Source: Butyricimonas virosa (lineage in GTDB: Bacteria > Bacteroidota > Bacteroidia > Bacteroidales > Marinifilaceae). Taken from it: 64,000 bases of DNA. The notes under the pieces were generated by a model. That model was given only the letters and a program-made list of their open reading frames with translations, did not search any database and was not told the DNA's origin. The DNA lies in contig NZ_CP102269.1 in NCBI RefSeq assembly GCF_025148635.1, positions 4,030,001 through 4,094,000 on the forward strand. The letters run 5' to 3'. Below, piece after piece: positions 8,678 through 17,759 of this stretch (positions are counted from its first letter, which is position 1; each line of letters opens with the position of its first letter). The translations under genes were made by a program, and so were the position numbers.

Positions 8678-11440
8678 ATGAGTAAGCAGAGCATTGAGTT
8701 GAAAGGCGTACGGGTTCACAACCTGAAAAATATAGACCTGAATATCAGGTTAAACCAGTTTGTCGTGATTACCGGAGTTTCCGGAAGCGGTAAATCTTCA
8801 TTGGCTTTTGATACGTTATATGCAGAAGGACAAAGACGTTACGTGGAAAGTTTGTCTTCCTATGCCCGTCAATTTTTGGGGAGATTGAACAAACCGGAAT
8901 GTGACTACATTAAAGGAATCCCGCCTGCCGTGGCGATCGAACAAAAAGTGAATACCTCGAACCCGCGTTCAACCGTGGGGACATCCACGGAACTTTACGA
9001 TTATATCAAACTGTTGTATGCCAGAATCGGTAAAACCTACTCCCCTATTTCGGGTGAAGAAGTTAAGCGTCATAGCGTGGATGATATTTACTCGTATATT
9101 TTAGAAGGGCATACTGATCAGACGGTTGTTATCATGGCAAAATTGGCCGGGACGACAAATGAAAATCTTCCTCTTTTGATTAGCCAGGGATTCTCACGAA
9201 TAAAATACGGGGATGAATTTATACGTATTTCCGACGTGATCGAGAAAAATATCCCGCTGGACTCTTCAAAAGAGATGTTTCTTGTGATAGACCGGATTCG
9301 GATAAATGACGAGAAAGACACGGTATCCCGGATAAAAGATTCCGTAGAGACGGCTCATTACGAAGGAAACGGAACCTGTTATATTGATATTGAAGGTGTA
9401 ACACGTTCGTTTTCAAATAAATTTGAAGCAGATGGTCTCGAATTCCAAATACCGACCATAAACACGTTCAGTTTCAATTCCCCTATCGGAGCTTGTCCGA
9501 AATGTGAGGGATATGGGAAAATACTCGGGATTGACGAAGATCTTGTGATTCCTAACAAATCGTTGAGTGTTTACGATGACGCTGTTATGTGCTGGCGAGG
9601 AGAAAAAATGAGCGAGTGGAAACATTTTTTCGTACAACACGCTCACAAGATAAATTTTCCGGTACATACCCCCTATTTTGAGTTGACAACCAAAGAGAAA
9701 GACCTTCTCTGGAATAGTGAAAACGGAATATACGCGTTTTTTGAATACTTGGAGTCTAAAAAGTTTAAAATACAGAATCGTGTAATGATTGCCCGGTATA
9801 CGGGAAAGACGAAATGCCCGGTGTGTCACGGAACTCGCTTGAAAAAGGAAGCCACGTACGTGAAAATAAACAACCGGTCCATTACAGAACTCGTGGATAT
9901 GCCAATTTCGGAATTGAAAATCTATTTTGACAACCTTCAGTTATCCGAACACGATAAGACAATTGCCGCACGAGTACTTCCGGATATTCATAATCGGATT
10001 AATTTCCTGCTGGATGTTGGTCTCGGTTACTTGACACTAAATCGTTTATCCTCTTCATTATCCGGTGGAGAGTCACAACGTATCAATTTGGCAACTTCCC
10101 TAGGTTCTGCTCTTGTCGGTTCTCTGTATATTTTGGATGAACCGAGTATCGGGTTGCATTCCCGGGACACGGATCGCTTGATACAGGTACTTCATCGCCT
10201 TCGTGATATCGGTAATACCGTAGTGGTCGTTGAGCATGACGAGGATATTATTAAAGCCGCGGATGAAATTATTGATGTTGGTCCCCTAGCCGGAAGATTG
10301 GGAGGAGAAATCGTGTATCAAGGGACATTGCAAAACTTGAAAAAAGCGGATACCCTTACGGCTGATTATATATATGGGAAAAAGAACATACCCGTTCCGG
10401 CAAAAAGGAGAAAATCAAATCGTTATATACTCCTTTCCGGAGCTACGGAAAACAACCTCAAGAATATTGATGTCAAAATTCCTTTGGGGATAATGACAGC
10501 CGTGACCGGAGTCAGTGGGTCGGGTAAGAGTACATTGATCAAGACGATTCTGGTACCTGCCTTGAAAAAATATTATGGAGACTATTCCGATCGTACCGGA
10601 AGTTTCAACCGCTTGAGTGGGGACGTTGATTTTATTCATGGAGTAGAATTTATTGATCAGAATCCGATTGGTAAATCTTCACGTTCTAACCCGGTTACTT
10701 ACTTGAAAGCATGGGATGATATACGTAAAATATTTGCTGACGAAAAATTATCGAAATTAAACGGGTTCAAACCGGCGCATTTTTCTTTCAACGTACCGGG
10801 AGGACGTTGCGAAGAATGTCAAGGTGAAGGTATTATCAAGGTTGAGATGCAGTTCATGGCAGATGTCTATTTGGAATGTGAACATTGTAAAGGAAAACGT
10901 TTCAAAGATGAAGTTCTGGAAGTAAAATACAAAGGACTGAATATATACGATATTTTGGAAATGACCGTGAACCAAGCAGTAGAATTTTTCTCTTCCGGGA
11001 CAAGTCATAGCGAACGAAGCATCATTAGCAAACTGCAAAAATTGATTGATGTCGGTTTGGGTTATATCAAATTGGGGCAAGCATCCAGCACATTAAGTGG
11101 TGGAGAAAGTCAACGAGTAAAGCTGGCTTACCATCTCAGTCAAGAAAATGCAGAACCAACCCTTTTCGTGTTTGACGAACCGACCACTGGATTGCATTTT
11201 CATGATATTCATAAGTTGATGGATTCTCTGAATGCCCTGATCGAACGAGGACACACGGTATTGATCATCGAACACAACATGGACGTGATCAAATGCGCGG
11301 ATAATATTATAGACTTGGGGCCGGAAGGAGGAAGTGAAGGCGGATATCTCGTTTTCGAGGGAACACCGGAGGAATTGATAAAGTGTGAAACCTCTTATAC
11401 CGGGAAATATCTTGCAGAGAAATTGCAAGAGAATAAATAA
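8678..11440 (+). CDS. uvrA: Excinuclease ABC subunit A
   Basis: UvrA is the damage-recognition ATPase of nucleotide excision repair. The 920 residues contain two ABC modules: Walker A GVSGSGKS at 33-40 and again at about 611-618, and two signature LSGGESQR motifs (SSSLSGGESQRINLA and SSTLSGGESQRVKLA). Zinc-ligand CxxC pairs are present at CPKCEGYG, CPVCHGTR, CEECQGEG and CEHCKGKR, and the last two form the C-terminal zinc module used for DNA binding. Length and motif order are normal for the family. It stands alone behind the ribosomal operon. Confidence 0.98.
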   Translation: MSKQSIELKGVRVHNLKNIDLNIRLNQFVVITGVSGSGKSSLAFDTLYAEGQRRYVESLSSYARQFLGRLNKPECDYIKGIPPAVAIEQKVNTSNPRSTVGTSTELYDYIKLLYARIGKTYSPISGEEVKRHSVDDIYSYILEGHTDQTVVIMAKLAGTTNENLPLLISQGFSRIKYGDEFIRISDVIEKNIPLDSSKEMFLVIDRIRINDEKDTVSRIKDSVETAHYEGNGTCYIDIEGVTRSFSNKFEADGLEFQIPTINTFSFNSPIGACPKCEGYGKILGIDEDLVIPNKSLSVYDDAVMCWRGEKMSEWKHFFVQHAHKINFPVHTPYFELTTKEKDLLWNSENGIYAFFEYLESKKFKIQNRVMIARYTGKTKCPVCHGTRLKKEATYVKINNRSITELVDMPISELKIYFDNLQLSEHDKTIAARVLPDIHNRINFLLDVGLGYLTLNRLSSSLSGGESQRINLATSLGSALVGSLYILDEPSIGLHSRDTDRLIQVLHRLRDIGNTVVVVEHDEDIIKAADEIIDVGPLAGRLGGEIVYQGTLQNLKKADTLTADYIYGKKNIPVPAKRRKSNRYILLSGATENNLKNIDVKIPLGIMTAVTGVSGSGKSTLIKTILVPALKKYYGDYSDRTGSFNRLSGDVDFIHGVEFIDQNPIGKSSRSNPVTYLKAWDDIRKIFADEKLSKLNGFKPAHFSFNVPGGRCEECQGEGIIKVEMQFMADVYLECEHCKGKRFKDEVLEVKYKGLNIYDILEMTVNQAVEFFSSGTSHSERSIISKLQKLIDVGLGYIKLGQASSTLSGGESQRVKLAYHLSQENAEPTLFVFDEPTTGLHFHDIHKLMDSLNALIERGHTVLIIEHNMDVIKCADNIIDLGPEGGSEGGYLVFEGTPEELIKCETSYTGKYLAEKLQENK

Positions 11441-11468
11441 CGAATATGTTCATTTGGAATATTTAAAT

Positions 11469-12230
11469 ATGAAGAAGTTAATAGATTTCACTGTTACAGA
11501 GAATAAAAGATTAAATCATGACACCATTTTGCTGGTGTTGCATTCGGAAGAATTACCTGAAATTCAGCCGGGACAATTCGTGAATGTACGGGTGGATCAT
11601 TCTCCCTCAACTTTTTTACGAAGACCGATTTCAGTGCATGACGTGGATGAAGCGCGCGGGTTACTTTATCTTTTTATCAAAATCGTGGGATGCGGAACGT
11701 CAACCTTGGGCGATTTGCAAATTGGTGATAAAGTGAACGTGATGTTACCTCTTGGCAATCATTTTTCGATCCCGGCTTCCGGTAGACCTTTACTTATCGG
11801 TGGAGGTTGCGGGGTGGCTCCCATGTTGCATTTATCCCGGATCATGAAAGCACGGGGGTTATCACCTGTCGTGTTGATCGGTACCCGAACAGATAAAGAT
11901 ATTCTTCGGAAAGAAGAGTACGAAAAATATGCCACGGTATACTATACAACTGAAGACGGTTCCTTCGGGGAAAAAGGATATGTCACGCAACATTCCGTTT
12001 TGAAAGAAAAATTTGATCATATCTTTTGTTGTGGCCCGGAAGTGATGATGAAAGCGGTTGCAGGGTATGCGAATCAAAATAATATTAATTGTGAAGTATC
12101 TTTAGAAAATACAATGGCTTGTGGTATTGGAGCATGCCTCTGTTGTGTAACCGACACGAAAGAAGGTCATAAATGCGTGTGTACGGAAGGTCCTATTTTC
12201 AATATAAAAGATTTAAAATGGCAGATTTAA
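11469..12230 (+). CDS. pyrK: Dihydroorotate dehydrogenase electron-transfer subunit
   Basis: PyrK carries electrons from PyrD to NAD+ in pyrimidine synthesis. From the ATG at 11469 the protein has 253 residues: an FAD domain (RRPISVHD), an NAD domain (GGGCGVAPMLHL), and a C-terminal [2Fe-2S] cluster motif starting at Cys218 (CGIGACLCC, then KCVC). The frame is open upstream to 11385, but that part overlaps the uvrA end and lacks family similarity, so the internal ATG is chosen. The stop overlaps the pyrD start, which points to translational coupling. Confidence 0.93.
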   Translation: MKKLIDFTVTENKRLNHDTILLVLHSEELPEIQPGQFVNVRVDHSPSTFLRRPISVHDVDEARGLLYLFIKIVGCGTSTLGDLQIGDKVNVMLPLGNHFSIPASGRPLLIGGGCGVAPMLHLSRIMKARGLSPVVLIGTRTDKDILRKEEYEKYATVYYTTEDGSFGEKGYVTQHSVLKEKFDHIFCCGPEVMMKAVAGYANQNNINCEVSLENTMACGIGACLCCVTDTKEGHKCVCTEGPIFNIKDLKWQI

Positions 12231-13123
12231 ATATAAATATCAACGGCTTATCCCTGAAGAATCCCGTGTTAACAGCATCCGGAACCTTCGGATACGGGAC
12301 TGAATTTCAGGATTTTATTGATTTAGAACGTTTGGGTGGATTTATCGTGAAAGGAACAACGTTAAAACATCGTGAAGGTAACCCTTACCCTCGGATGGCC
12401 GAAACTCCTTCCGGAATGTTGAATGCCGTGGGATTACAGAATAAAGGTGTAGACTATTTCATAGAGCATATTTATCCGACGATAAAAGACATAAATAGTA
12501 ATATACTGGTGAATGTATCCGGTTCAACTATCGCCGATTACGTTGCCACGGCAGAAAAAATAAACGCGTTGGATCATATCCCGGCCATCGAATTGAATAT
12601 TTCCTGTCCTAACGTGAAAGAAGGTGGTATGGCTTTCGGAACAAGTTGTGTTTCAGCTTCTGAGGTGGTTAAGGAAGTTCGAAAAGTCTACAAGAAACAC
12701 TTGATGGTCAAATTATCTCCTAATGTTACGAGTATACAGGAAATTGCCTTGGCTGTAGAAGGCGCGGGTGCAGATTCTGTATCACTTATCAATACCTTAA
12801 TGGGGATGGCTGTTAATGTAAAAACTAGAAAACCTGTATTAAGTACGGTTACGGGGGGATTAAGTGGTCCTTGCGTGAAACCCGTGGCACTTCGTATGGT
12901 TTGGCAAGTTGCTAAAGTCGTGAAAATTCCTGTGGTTGGTTTGGGTGGAATAAGCTGTGCCAATGATGCGATCGAATTCTTATTGGCCGGGGCTTCTGCT
13001 ATACAGATTGGTACCGCAAATTTTATTGATCCAACGGTAACAATAAAAGTGATCGATGGTATTAACAATTACTTAGATCTAAACGGTTTCAAGTCTGTTA
13101 AAGAAATTATCGGCTTGATATAA
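12218..13123 (+). CDS. pyrD: Dihydroorotate dehydrogenase B, catalytic subunit
   Basis: This is a class 1B DHODH of 301 residues from the ATG at 12218 (MADLNININGLSLKNPVL). The active-site base Cys130 lies in NISCPNV, as in other class 1B enzymes, and the FMN phosphate site is GLGGIS...QIGT. It oxidises dihydroorotate to orotate in the cytosol with PyrK as partner, and 13 bp of pyrK overlap its start. An upstream in-frame ATG at 12173 lies deep inside the pyrK Fe-S region and is less likely. Confidence 0.95.
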   Translation: MADLNININGLSLKNPVLTASGTFGYGTEFQDFIDLERLGGFIVKGTTLKHREGNPYPRMAETPSGMLNAVGLQNKGVDYFIEHIYPTIKDINSNILVNVSGSTIADYVATAEKINALDHIPAIELNISCPNVKEGGMAFGTSCVSASEVVKEVRKVYKKHLMVKLSPNVTSIQEIALAVEGAGADSVSLINTLMGMAVNVKTRKPVLSTVTGGLSGPCVKPVALRMVWQVAKVVKIPVVGLGGISCANDAIEFLLAGASAIQIGTANFIDPTVTIKVIDGINNYLDLNGFKSVKEIIGLI

Positions 13124-13142
13124 AAAATAGACAATAAAAGAA

Positions 13143-13188
13143 AGTGAGTCAAAAGTCCGTTCGATTTTATGGATTTTTGACTCATTCT
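13143..13188. terminator. Bidirectional terminator between pyrD and the XRE gene
   Basis: The arms at 13143-13158 and 13171-13188 pair over about 15 bp with a few G-U pairs. A T-rich tail follows on the right and A-rich sequence precedes on the left, so it can serve both convergent genes. Confidence 0.75.
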
Positions 13189-13190
13189 CT

Positions 13191-13625
13191 TTATTCTTTC
13201 TCATAGTCCTCAAAACTGCCATCTTCAAAAAATAATATAATCCGTTTTATTTTTTTTGTCTGTTTCGTTAAAGACCTGACGTATGTCATCGGATCTCTTG
13301 TTTCTTCTGATTTTACATTTTTATCGGACATAATAGGTGTATTTTGTTTTTCCGTCGATTCCATGTCAAATAACGTAGGCTCGGTTACTACCGTTTTTTT
13401 TTCTTCTTGTATAGGAGAATTATCCATTGATCCGTTTCCTGTGATTAACCAAGTCAGATTGAGATCCGGAAATGTTTTCGCGATATTATTGATAATATCA
13501 AAACCGGGTTTATTCCTGCCTGCAAGAATATGGGAAATTGTAGAAGCATTTACTCCAATCATAGCTGCAAATTTCGTTGCAGTCAATCCCTTTTTCTCGA
13601 TAATTTGATTCAAACGTTCTTGCAT
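13191..13625 (-). CDS. XRE-family helix-turn-helix regulator
   Basis: The protein has 144 residues. Residues 5-60 form a Cro/C1-type HTH (KKGLTATKFAAMIGVNASTI, then SHILAGRNKPGFDIINNIAK). The rest is a polar linker and a short conserved-looking tail ending ILFFEDGSFEDYEKE. No ligand or protease domain is seen, so it is probably a simple dimeric repressor or activator. Its promoter (13656-13686) overlaps a palindrome that recurs five more times up to the divergent aminopeptidase gene, which suggests autoregulation and control of that neighbour (inference). Confidence 0.88.
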   Translation of the reverse strand: MQERLNQIIEKKGLTATKFAAMIGVNASTISHILAGRNKPGFDIINNIAKTFPDLNLTWLITGNGSMDNSPIQEEKKTVVTEPTLFDMESTEKQNTPIMSDKNVKSEETRDPMTYVRSLTKQTKKIKRIILFFEDGSFEDYEKE

Positions 13626-13651
13626 AAGCTTGTTATTTTGTAACTTTGAAT

Positions 13652-13722
13652 ATTACAAATGTAATTATTTGAATCGAGAAATCAAAATTACATTTGTAAT
13701 TCATGATGATTACAAATGTAAT
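13652..13722. promoter_or_regulatory. Operator cluster of three identical palindromes
   Basis: ATTACAAATGTAAT occurs at 13652-13665 and 13709-13722, and its reverse complement at 13687-13700. Each is a 6+2+6 inverted repeat (ATTACA/TGTAAT). Centre spacings are 35 and 22 bp. The first copy contains the -7 box of the XRE promoter and the second abuts its -33 box, the placement expected of repressor sites. Confidence 0.75.
13656..13686 (-). promoter_or_regulatory. Promoter of the XRE regulator
   Basis: On the minus strand TTTG (13686-13683), a 19-bp spacer and TACATTTG (13663-13656) give an exact TTTG-N19-TAnnTTTG promoter. The ATG at 13625 follows about 30 bp later. The -7 box is the core of a palindromic operator. 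Confidence 0.75.
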
Positions 13723-14121
13723 CAATGATTCGTGATGATATTTGTCAATTTATATTCTATGGTTGTAATATACTTGTTATCAACATGATTCATAGTATTT
13801 ATATCTTTTAATTGTGCCGCTTATGTTATGAGATATACTAATTATTAATAATCAGTAACTTACACGTATTCGTTACAGGGGATAATACTTATACTTAAAC
13901 TTTATATTATCGTTTAATAACAACTGAATATTAGTGAATTATAATTTGAATTTAAATCAAATTAACAACGGACATATTCTGAATTCGTTATTATGGTTAA
14001 ATCATTATTAAATATAAACATCATATATTATGCGTTTATTTATTGGAATTCAATACTATAGATTGATTTGTTTATAACTGTTAATCCGTGAAGCACCTTG
14101 AACTAGCAGACACTTGTAATG

Positions 14122-14215
14122 ATTACATTTGTGTATTCCTCTCCCCTTTTCGCAACAGTACATGTGTTACAAACGTAATACATGGCTTTCATCACGACAA
14201 CTTTACAAATGTAAT
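14122..14215. promoter_or_regulatory. Second cluster of degenerate operator copies upstream of the aminopeptidase gene
   Basis: ATTACATTTGTGTA (14122-14135), GTTACAAACGTAAT (14166-14179) and TTTACAAATGTAAT (14202-14215) are near-matches to the left cluster. They lie just upstream of the aminopeptidase promoter; the last ends 10 bp before its -33 box. Confidence 0.55.
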
Positions 14216-14225
14216 TTTCCTCTAT

Positions 14226-14256
14226 TTTGTTATATTCAACAAAAACTCTACATTTG
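14226..14256 (+). promoter_or_regulatory. Promoter of the Xaa-Pro aminopeptidase gene
   Basis: TTTG (14226-14229), 19 bp and TACATTTG (14249-14256) match the Bacteroidetes consensus exactly, 20 bp before the ATG at 14277, giving a very short leader. Confidence 0.75.
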
Positions 14257-14276
14257 AGAAATAAAAAAATATAGTC

Positions 14277-16055
14277 ATGAATATACCAGAGAAATTAATC
14301 GAATTAAGACGCATTATGGATCGAGAAAATATTGCGGCTTATATCATATCCGGAACAGATCCTCACAATAGCGAATATCTTCCCGCTCCATGGCAACAGA
14401 GAAAATGGATTTCCGGTTTTACCGGGTCATATGGTACTGTTGTGGTCACGAAAAACGAGGCTGGATTGTGGACTGACACCCGCTATTTCATTCAAGCAGA
14501 GAAAGAATTGGCCGGTTCCGGCATAAAACTCCATAAATTGCGTGTTCCCGATGCTGTAGATTATCCTCAATGGTTGGTTGAAGTGCTTGAATCTGGAACT
14601 AAAGTAGGAATTGATGGCTTTTGTATGTCTGTTAGTGATGTACGTAACCTAAAAAATGCATTAAGCCCTAAAAATATAACTATCCAGAAACAAATAGATT
14701 TGCTGGGAGAAATGTGGTTTGATCGTCCGGCTCTTCCCGTGGAGAAAATAATTCGTTTGGATACAAAATATGTCGGGGAATCTGCCGGAGAAAGAATAGG
14801 TAAAATTCGAGAGTTTATACGCAATAATCATGGTGACGCCATGTTATTCAGTTGTTTGGATGAAATCGCCTGGTTATATAATATTCGTTGTAACGATATT
14901 GCTTATAACCCGGTAGCCATTTCTTACGCCATTGTAGAAAAGGATAAAGCTCATTTATTCATCAAATTAGACAAGATTTCTCAAGAAATAGAACAACAAT
15001 TGGCAGAAGATGGGATCGAGTTACATGATTACCATCATTTGTTCCTCTTTCTGGATGAACAGAATAAAGAAAACACGTATTTCGTGGACACGAATACCTG
15101 CAACTATGCTGTTTTTAATCATCTGGCGAAAAAATTCGAGGTACGTGAAATCGAATCACCTATTCCCTTACTGAAGGCTGTAAAAAATACAACCGAGTTG
15201 GATGGATTTAGATTAGCTTGCCGGAAAGATGGAGTCGCGTTATCTAAATTCTATTATTGGCTAGAAAATAGATTATCACAACAACCTATAACAGAACTGG
15301 AAGCAGCAGAACAATTAACTCGGTTCCGCTCTCAGGATAAAGAATACGTGTCGGATAGTTTTGGGTGTATTTCTGCCTATGGTCCTAATGCGGCGCTACC
15401 ACATTATTCCGCTACCCTGGAACAACAATCAGAAATACATCCCAAAGGATTATATCTCGTGGATTCCGGCGCTCAATATATGCACGGTACGACGGATATA
15501 ACTCGCACGATGCCACTGGGAGAACTGACGGAATTGGAAAAAGAGGATTACACGCTTGTTTTAAAGGGGATGATTGATCTTAGTATGCTGTATTTCCCGA
15601 AAGGATCGAAAGGATGTAATATTGATATAGTTGCTAGGTTGCCATTGTACATGAATCTTCGAAATTTTGGACATGGAACCGGACACGGTGTTGGATATTT
15701 TCTCAATGTGCATGAGGGACCGCAATCTATTCGGCCAGATTTAAAGAATCAAGAAATGTTGCCGGGTATGGTAACCTCTAACGAACCGGGATTATACCGG
15801 GAAGGTTTACATGGAATCCGTCACGAGAACTTGATCGTGTGCCAACCCAAAGCGGTGAATGAATTTGGAGAATTCTATCAATTTGAAACAATAACTCTTT
15901 GTTATTTCGATACTTCAGCTATATTAATTAAACTTTTAAATCAAAAAGAAATCGATTGGTTAAATGCTTACAACGAACGGGTTTATCAAGAAGTATCTCC
16001 TTATCTTGAAGAACAGGAAAGGGTTTGGTTGCGAAATAAGACAAAAGCAATTTGA
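14277..16055 (+). CDS. pepP: Xaa-Pro aminopeptidase (M24, large form)
   Basis: This is a 592-residue cytosolic aminopeptidase P of the long form, with two N-terminal creatinase-like domains (about 1-300) and a C-terminal pita-bread M24 domain. Metal ligands are visible: Asp396 in DSGAQY, the second Asp in TTDITRT, His466 in HGTGHGVG, and Glu residues in NEPGLY and RHENL. It removes an N-terminal residue preceding proline. The start is fixed by the near promoter. The upstream operator copies suggest control by the divergent XRE protein, which would be unusual for this housekeeping-type enzyme. Confidence 0.93.
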   Translation: MNIPEKLIELRRIMDRENIAAYIISGTDPHNSEYLPAPWQQRKWISGFTGSYGTVVVTKNEAGLWTDTRYFIQAEKELAGSGIKLHKLRVPDAVDYPQWLVEVLESGTKVGIDGFCMSVSDVRNLKNALSPKNITIQKQIDLLGEMWFDRPALPVEKIIRLDTKYVGESAGERIGKIREFIRNNHGDAMLFSCLDEIAWLYNIRCNDIAYNPVAISYAIVEKDKAHLFIKLDKISQEIEQQLAEDGIELHDYHHLFLFLDEQNKENTYFVDTNTCNYAVFNHLAKKFEVREIESPIPLLKAVKNTTELDGFRLACRKDGVALSKFYYWLENRLSQQPITELEAAEQLTRFRSQDKEYVSDSFGCISAYGPNAALPHYSATLEQQSEIHPKGLYLVDSGAQYMHGTTDITRTMPLGELTELEKEDYTLVLKGMIDLSMLYFPKGSKGCNIDIVARLPLYMNLRNFGHGTGHGVGYFLNVHEGPQSIRPDLKNQEMLPGMVTSNEPGLYREGLHGIRHENLIVCQPKAVNEFGEFYQFETITLCYFDTSAILIKLLNQKEIDWLNAYNERVYQEVSPYLEEQERVWLRNKTKAI

Positions 16056-16102
16056 TAAGAATTAAGCGAGAGTTTGTTTCGAGATAAGTCACCATAAACG
16101 AA

Positions 16103-16152
16103 TTATAGCCGTTTCCCCTACGTTTGAAACACGTGTGATGAAACGGCTATAA
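16103..16152. repeat. Long-loop inverted repeat downstream of the aminopeptidase gene
   Basis: TTATAGCCGTTT (16103-16114) pairs perfectly with AAACGGCTATAA (16141-16152) around a 26-bp loop. No T-run follows, so it is not a standard terminator. The role is unknown. Confidence 0.55.
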
Positions 16153-16230
16153 ATTGCAGGGTTAATGTATGCAAACTTTTAGTCGTAACTTATGTTTTTA
16201 TTCATACTAAATTAATTCATATAATTTTTT

Positions 16231-16272
16231 AATAAATAAAGCCGGAAGTTTTCTCTTCCGGCTTTATTTATT
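16231..16272. terminator. Bidirectional terminator between convergent genes
   Basis: An 18-bp perfect stem (16231-16248 with 16255-16272) has a 6-base loop. The A-rich left end and T-rich right end let it act for both the aminopeptidase gene and the lipoprotein gene on the minus strand. Confidence 0.9.
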
Positions 16273-16285
16273 AAAAAAAATCTTA

Positions 16286-17032
16286 CTATTTTGTATAGGT
16301 ATCGTAATCCCCTTCTTGTAATACAACAAAGTCGCCATAGCTAGTACCTGTAATGGCAGCTGCAGCAACAACTCGATATCTTCCTGCGGCAAGCTCTGCC
16401 GAACTAGATAGTAGATCACTTACATTAAGCGAAAGTTTGTAGTAATCCTTGTATGGCTCTTCTGTTTCAGGTGTTACTTTCTTTAAGTCAGTTTCACTCC
16501 AGTATTTTAATCCGTATTTCGTAAAATCATAACTATCTTTTTGTAAGAAAATATAATAATAATCAACCTCTTCAGCTAGTTTAAAATAAGCAGTAATTTT
16601 TCCATCATCACTACATTCAATTTTTGCATCTAATTTTCCCATTCCTTTGGATGCAGAGAGACTTATCCATGTTTGTGCAGTTTTTCCTTCGCTATTAGTA
16701 GCTTCTAAGGTGTATTGTCCGGTCACATCTGTTAGTTCTGTTGCAAGCATTTGTTGTACATTCGGATCAGTTTGAACCCCCATTTTTTGATACCCTTCGA
16801 TATCTGTCAGTGAAACATTCGTTTTTCCATTAGAAATTTTACATCCATTAGTCATAGGCTCATTTGCATACGCAGCAATCATAGGAAAAAAGGTAGTAGG
16901 AGTAACTTGAATTATATATCCACCACCACCTATAAATTGAAAATCTGGATCATCGCTATCCAAACAAGATGTCATTGCAAAAGCCGCAACCAATAAAATA
17001 ACGTACTGTTTTAAATTTAAGATTGTCTTCAT
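16286..17032 (-). CDS. Unrecognised lipoprotein, 248 residues
   Basis: The first 24 residues form a lipoprotein signal peptide with the lipobox TSC (Cys at about 23, followed by LDSDDPD, an acidic stretch typical of Bacteroidetes lipoproteins bound for export). A glycine run (FIGGGGYI) follows, then two beta-rich segments: about 50-125, which resembles an immunoglobulin-like fold (TGQYTLEATNSEGKTAQTWI), and about 130-240. I do not recognise the family. It is monocistronic, bounded by the terminator at 16231 and divergent from an ECF sigma gene 193 bp away. Confidence 0.7.
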   Translation of the reverse strand: MKTILNLKQYVILLVAAFAMTSCLDSDDPDFQFIGGGGYIIQVTPTTFFPMIAAYANEPMTNGCKISNGKTNVSLTDIEGYQKMGVQTDPNVQQMLATELTDVTGQYTLEATNSEGKTAQTWISLSASKGMGKLDAKIECSDDGKITAYFKLAEEVDYYYIFLQKDSYDFTKYGLKYWSETDLKKVTPETEEPYKDYYKLSLNVSDLLSSSAELAAGRYRVVAAAAITGTSYGDFVVLQEGDYDTYTK

Positions 17033-17225
17033 TTTAGTTGTTTTATAGTTTTAAATATTCCGTGATTATCACCACATATTTTCATTTCACACTGCGAAGA
17101 TTCGCAAAAAAACAATACGATGCAAAAAAAAAGAGAGCTTTTTAGCTGATAATGATTTTTTTTCATTTTTTTCGCGTAGTGAACGCAACCATTTACAAAA
17201 TAGCGCATCTAAGCAATAGTTATCA

Positions 17226-17759
17226 ATGTGTAATTTGGACAAAATAGTAGACCGATGCAAGAAGGGAGACAGAAAAGCGGGAGAACAACTTTACCATATG
17301 TTCTCGGCTAAAATGTTTGCCGTATGCATCCAATACTCCAAATCACGCGAAGAAGCGGAAGATAATTTGCAAGATGGTTTTATCAAAGTATTGGAGTCTA
17401 TTGACCAATACAAGGGAAAAGGCTCTTTTGAAGGCTGGATGAAACGTATTTTCATCAACACGGCGTTAGAGAAATTCAGAAAAAATCGATCCGTGCAAGT
17501 TGTCGAAGAAGTTCCGGAAGTGGTGGATGAAGATGATTTTGATAATGACGTGAGCATACCTCCCGAGGTGCTGTTCGAGTTTGTCAATGAATTACCGGAG
17601 AAATACCGGCTGGTCTTCAACTTGTACGTCATGGAAGACATGCAACACAAGGAGATAGCAGCATTATTAGGTATATCCGACGGTACATCGAAATCTAACC
17701 TGGCACGGGCGAAAGAAATTTTGAAAAGGAAGATAAATGCATATTTGAGAGATGAGTGA
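17226..17759 (+). CDS. ECF sigma factor (sigma-70 family)
   Basis: The protein has 177 residues. Region 2 (about 10-80) contains YSKSREEAEDNLQDGFIKVLESIDQYKGKGSFEGWMKRI. Region 4 (about 115-172) contains LPEKYRLVFNLYVMEDMQHK and EIAALLGISDGTSKSNLARAKE. ECF factors direct RNA polymerase to envelope-stress or transport promoters. Its stop overlaps the next gene by 8 bp, so the two are translationally coupled. The next gene has a short cytosolic head and a membrane anchor and is the likely anti-sigma partner (inference). Confidence 0.92.
   Translation: MCNLDKIVDRCKKGDRKAGEQLYHMFSAKMFAVCIQYSKSREEAEDNLQDGFIKVLESIDQYKGKGSFEGWMKRIFINTALEKFRKNRSVQVVEEVPEVVDEDDFDNDVSIPPEVLFEFVNELPEKYRLVFNLYVMEDMQHKEIAALLGISDGTSKSNLARAKEILKRKINAYLRDE

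Larger units (their letters stand above)
13626..14276. other. 650-bp intergenic regulatory region with six palindromes
   Basis: No gene is seen here. The stretch is AT-rich and holds two divergent promoters near its ends, three exact copies of ATTACAAATGTAAT (either orientation) at the left end, and three degenerate copies at the right end. The middle (about 13740-14100) shows no recognisable signal. Confidence 0.7.

Noticed and set aside
9413..9829. 138-codon minus-strand frame inside uvrA
   Set aside because: Antisense to intact UvrA coding sequence and without a start context or family likeness.
11385..11468. N-terminal extension of pyrK overlapping uvrA
   Set aside because: The extra 28 codons duplicate the uvrA end in another frame; the ATG at 11469 gives the normal PyrK start.
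13652..14215. CRISPR-like array from the repeated 14-mers
   Set aside because: Units are too short, unevenly spaced and palindromic, and no cas genes are present; they fit operator sites.
17094..17107. Short palindrome TGCGA-AGAT-TCGCA upstream of the sigma gene
   Set aside because: Single copy, short and not aligned with any promoter I can place, so no regulatory call is made.
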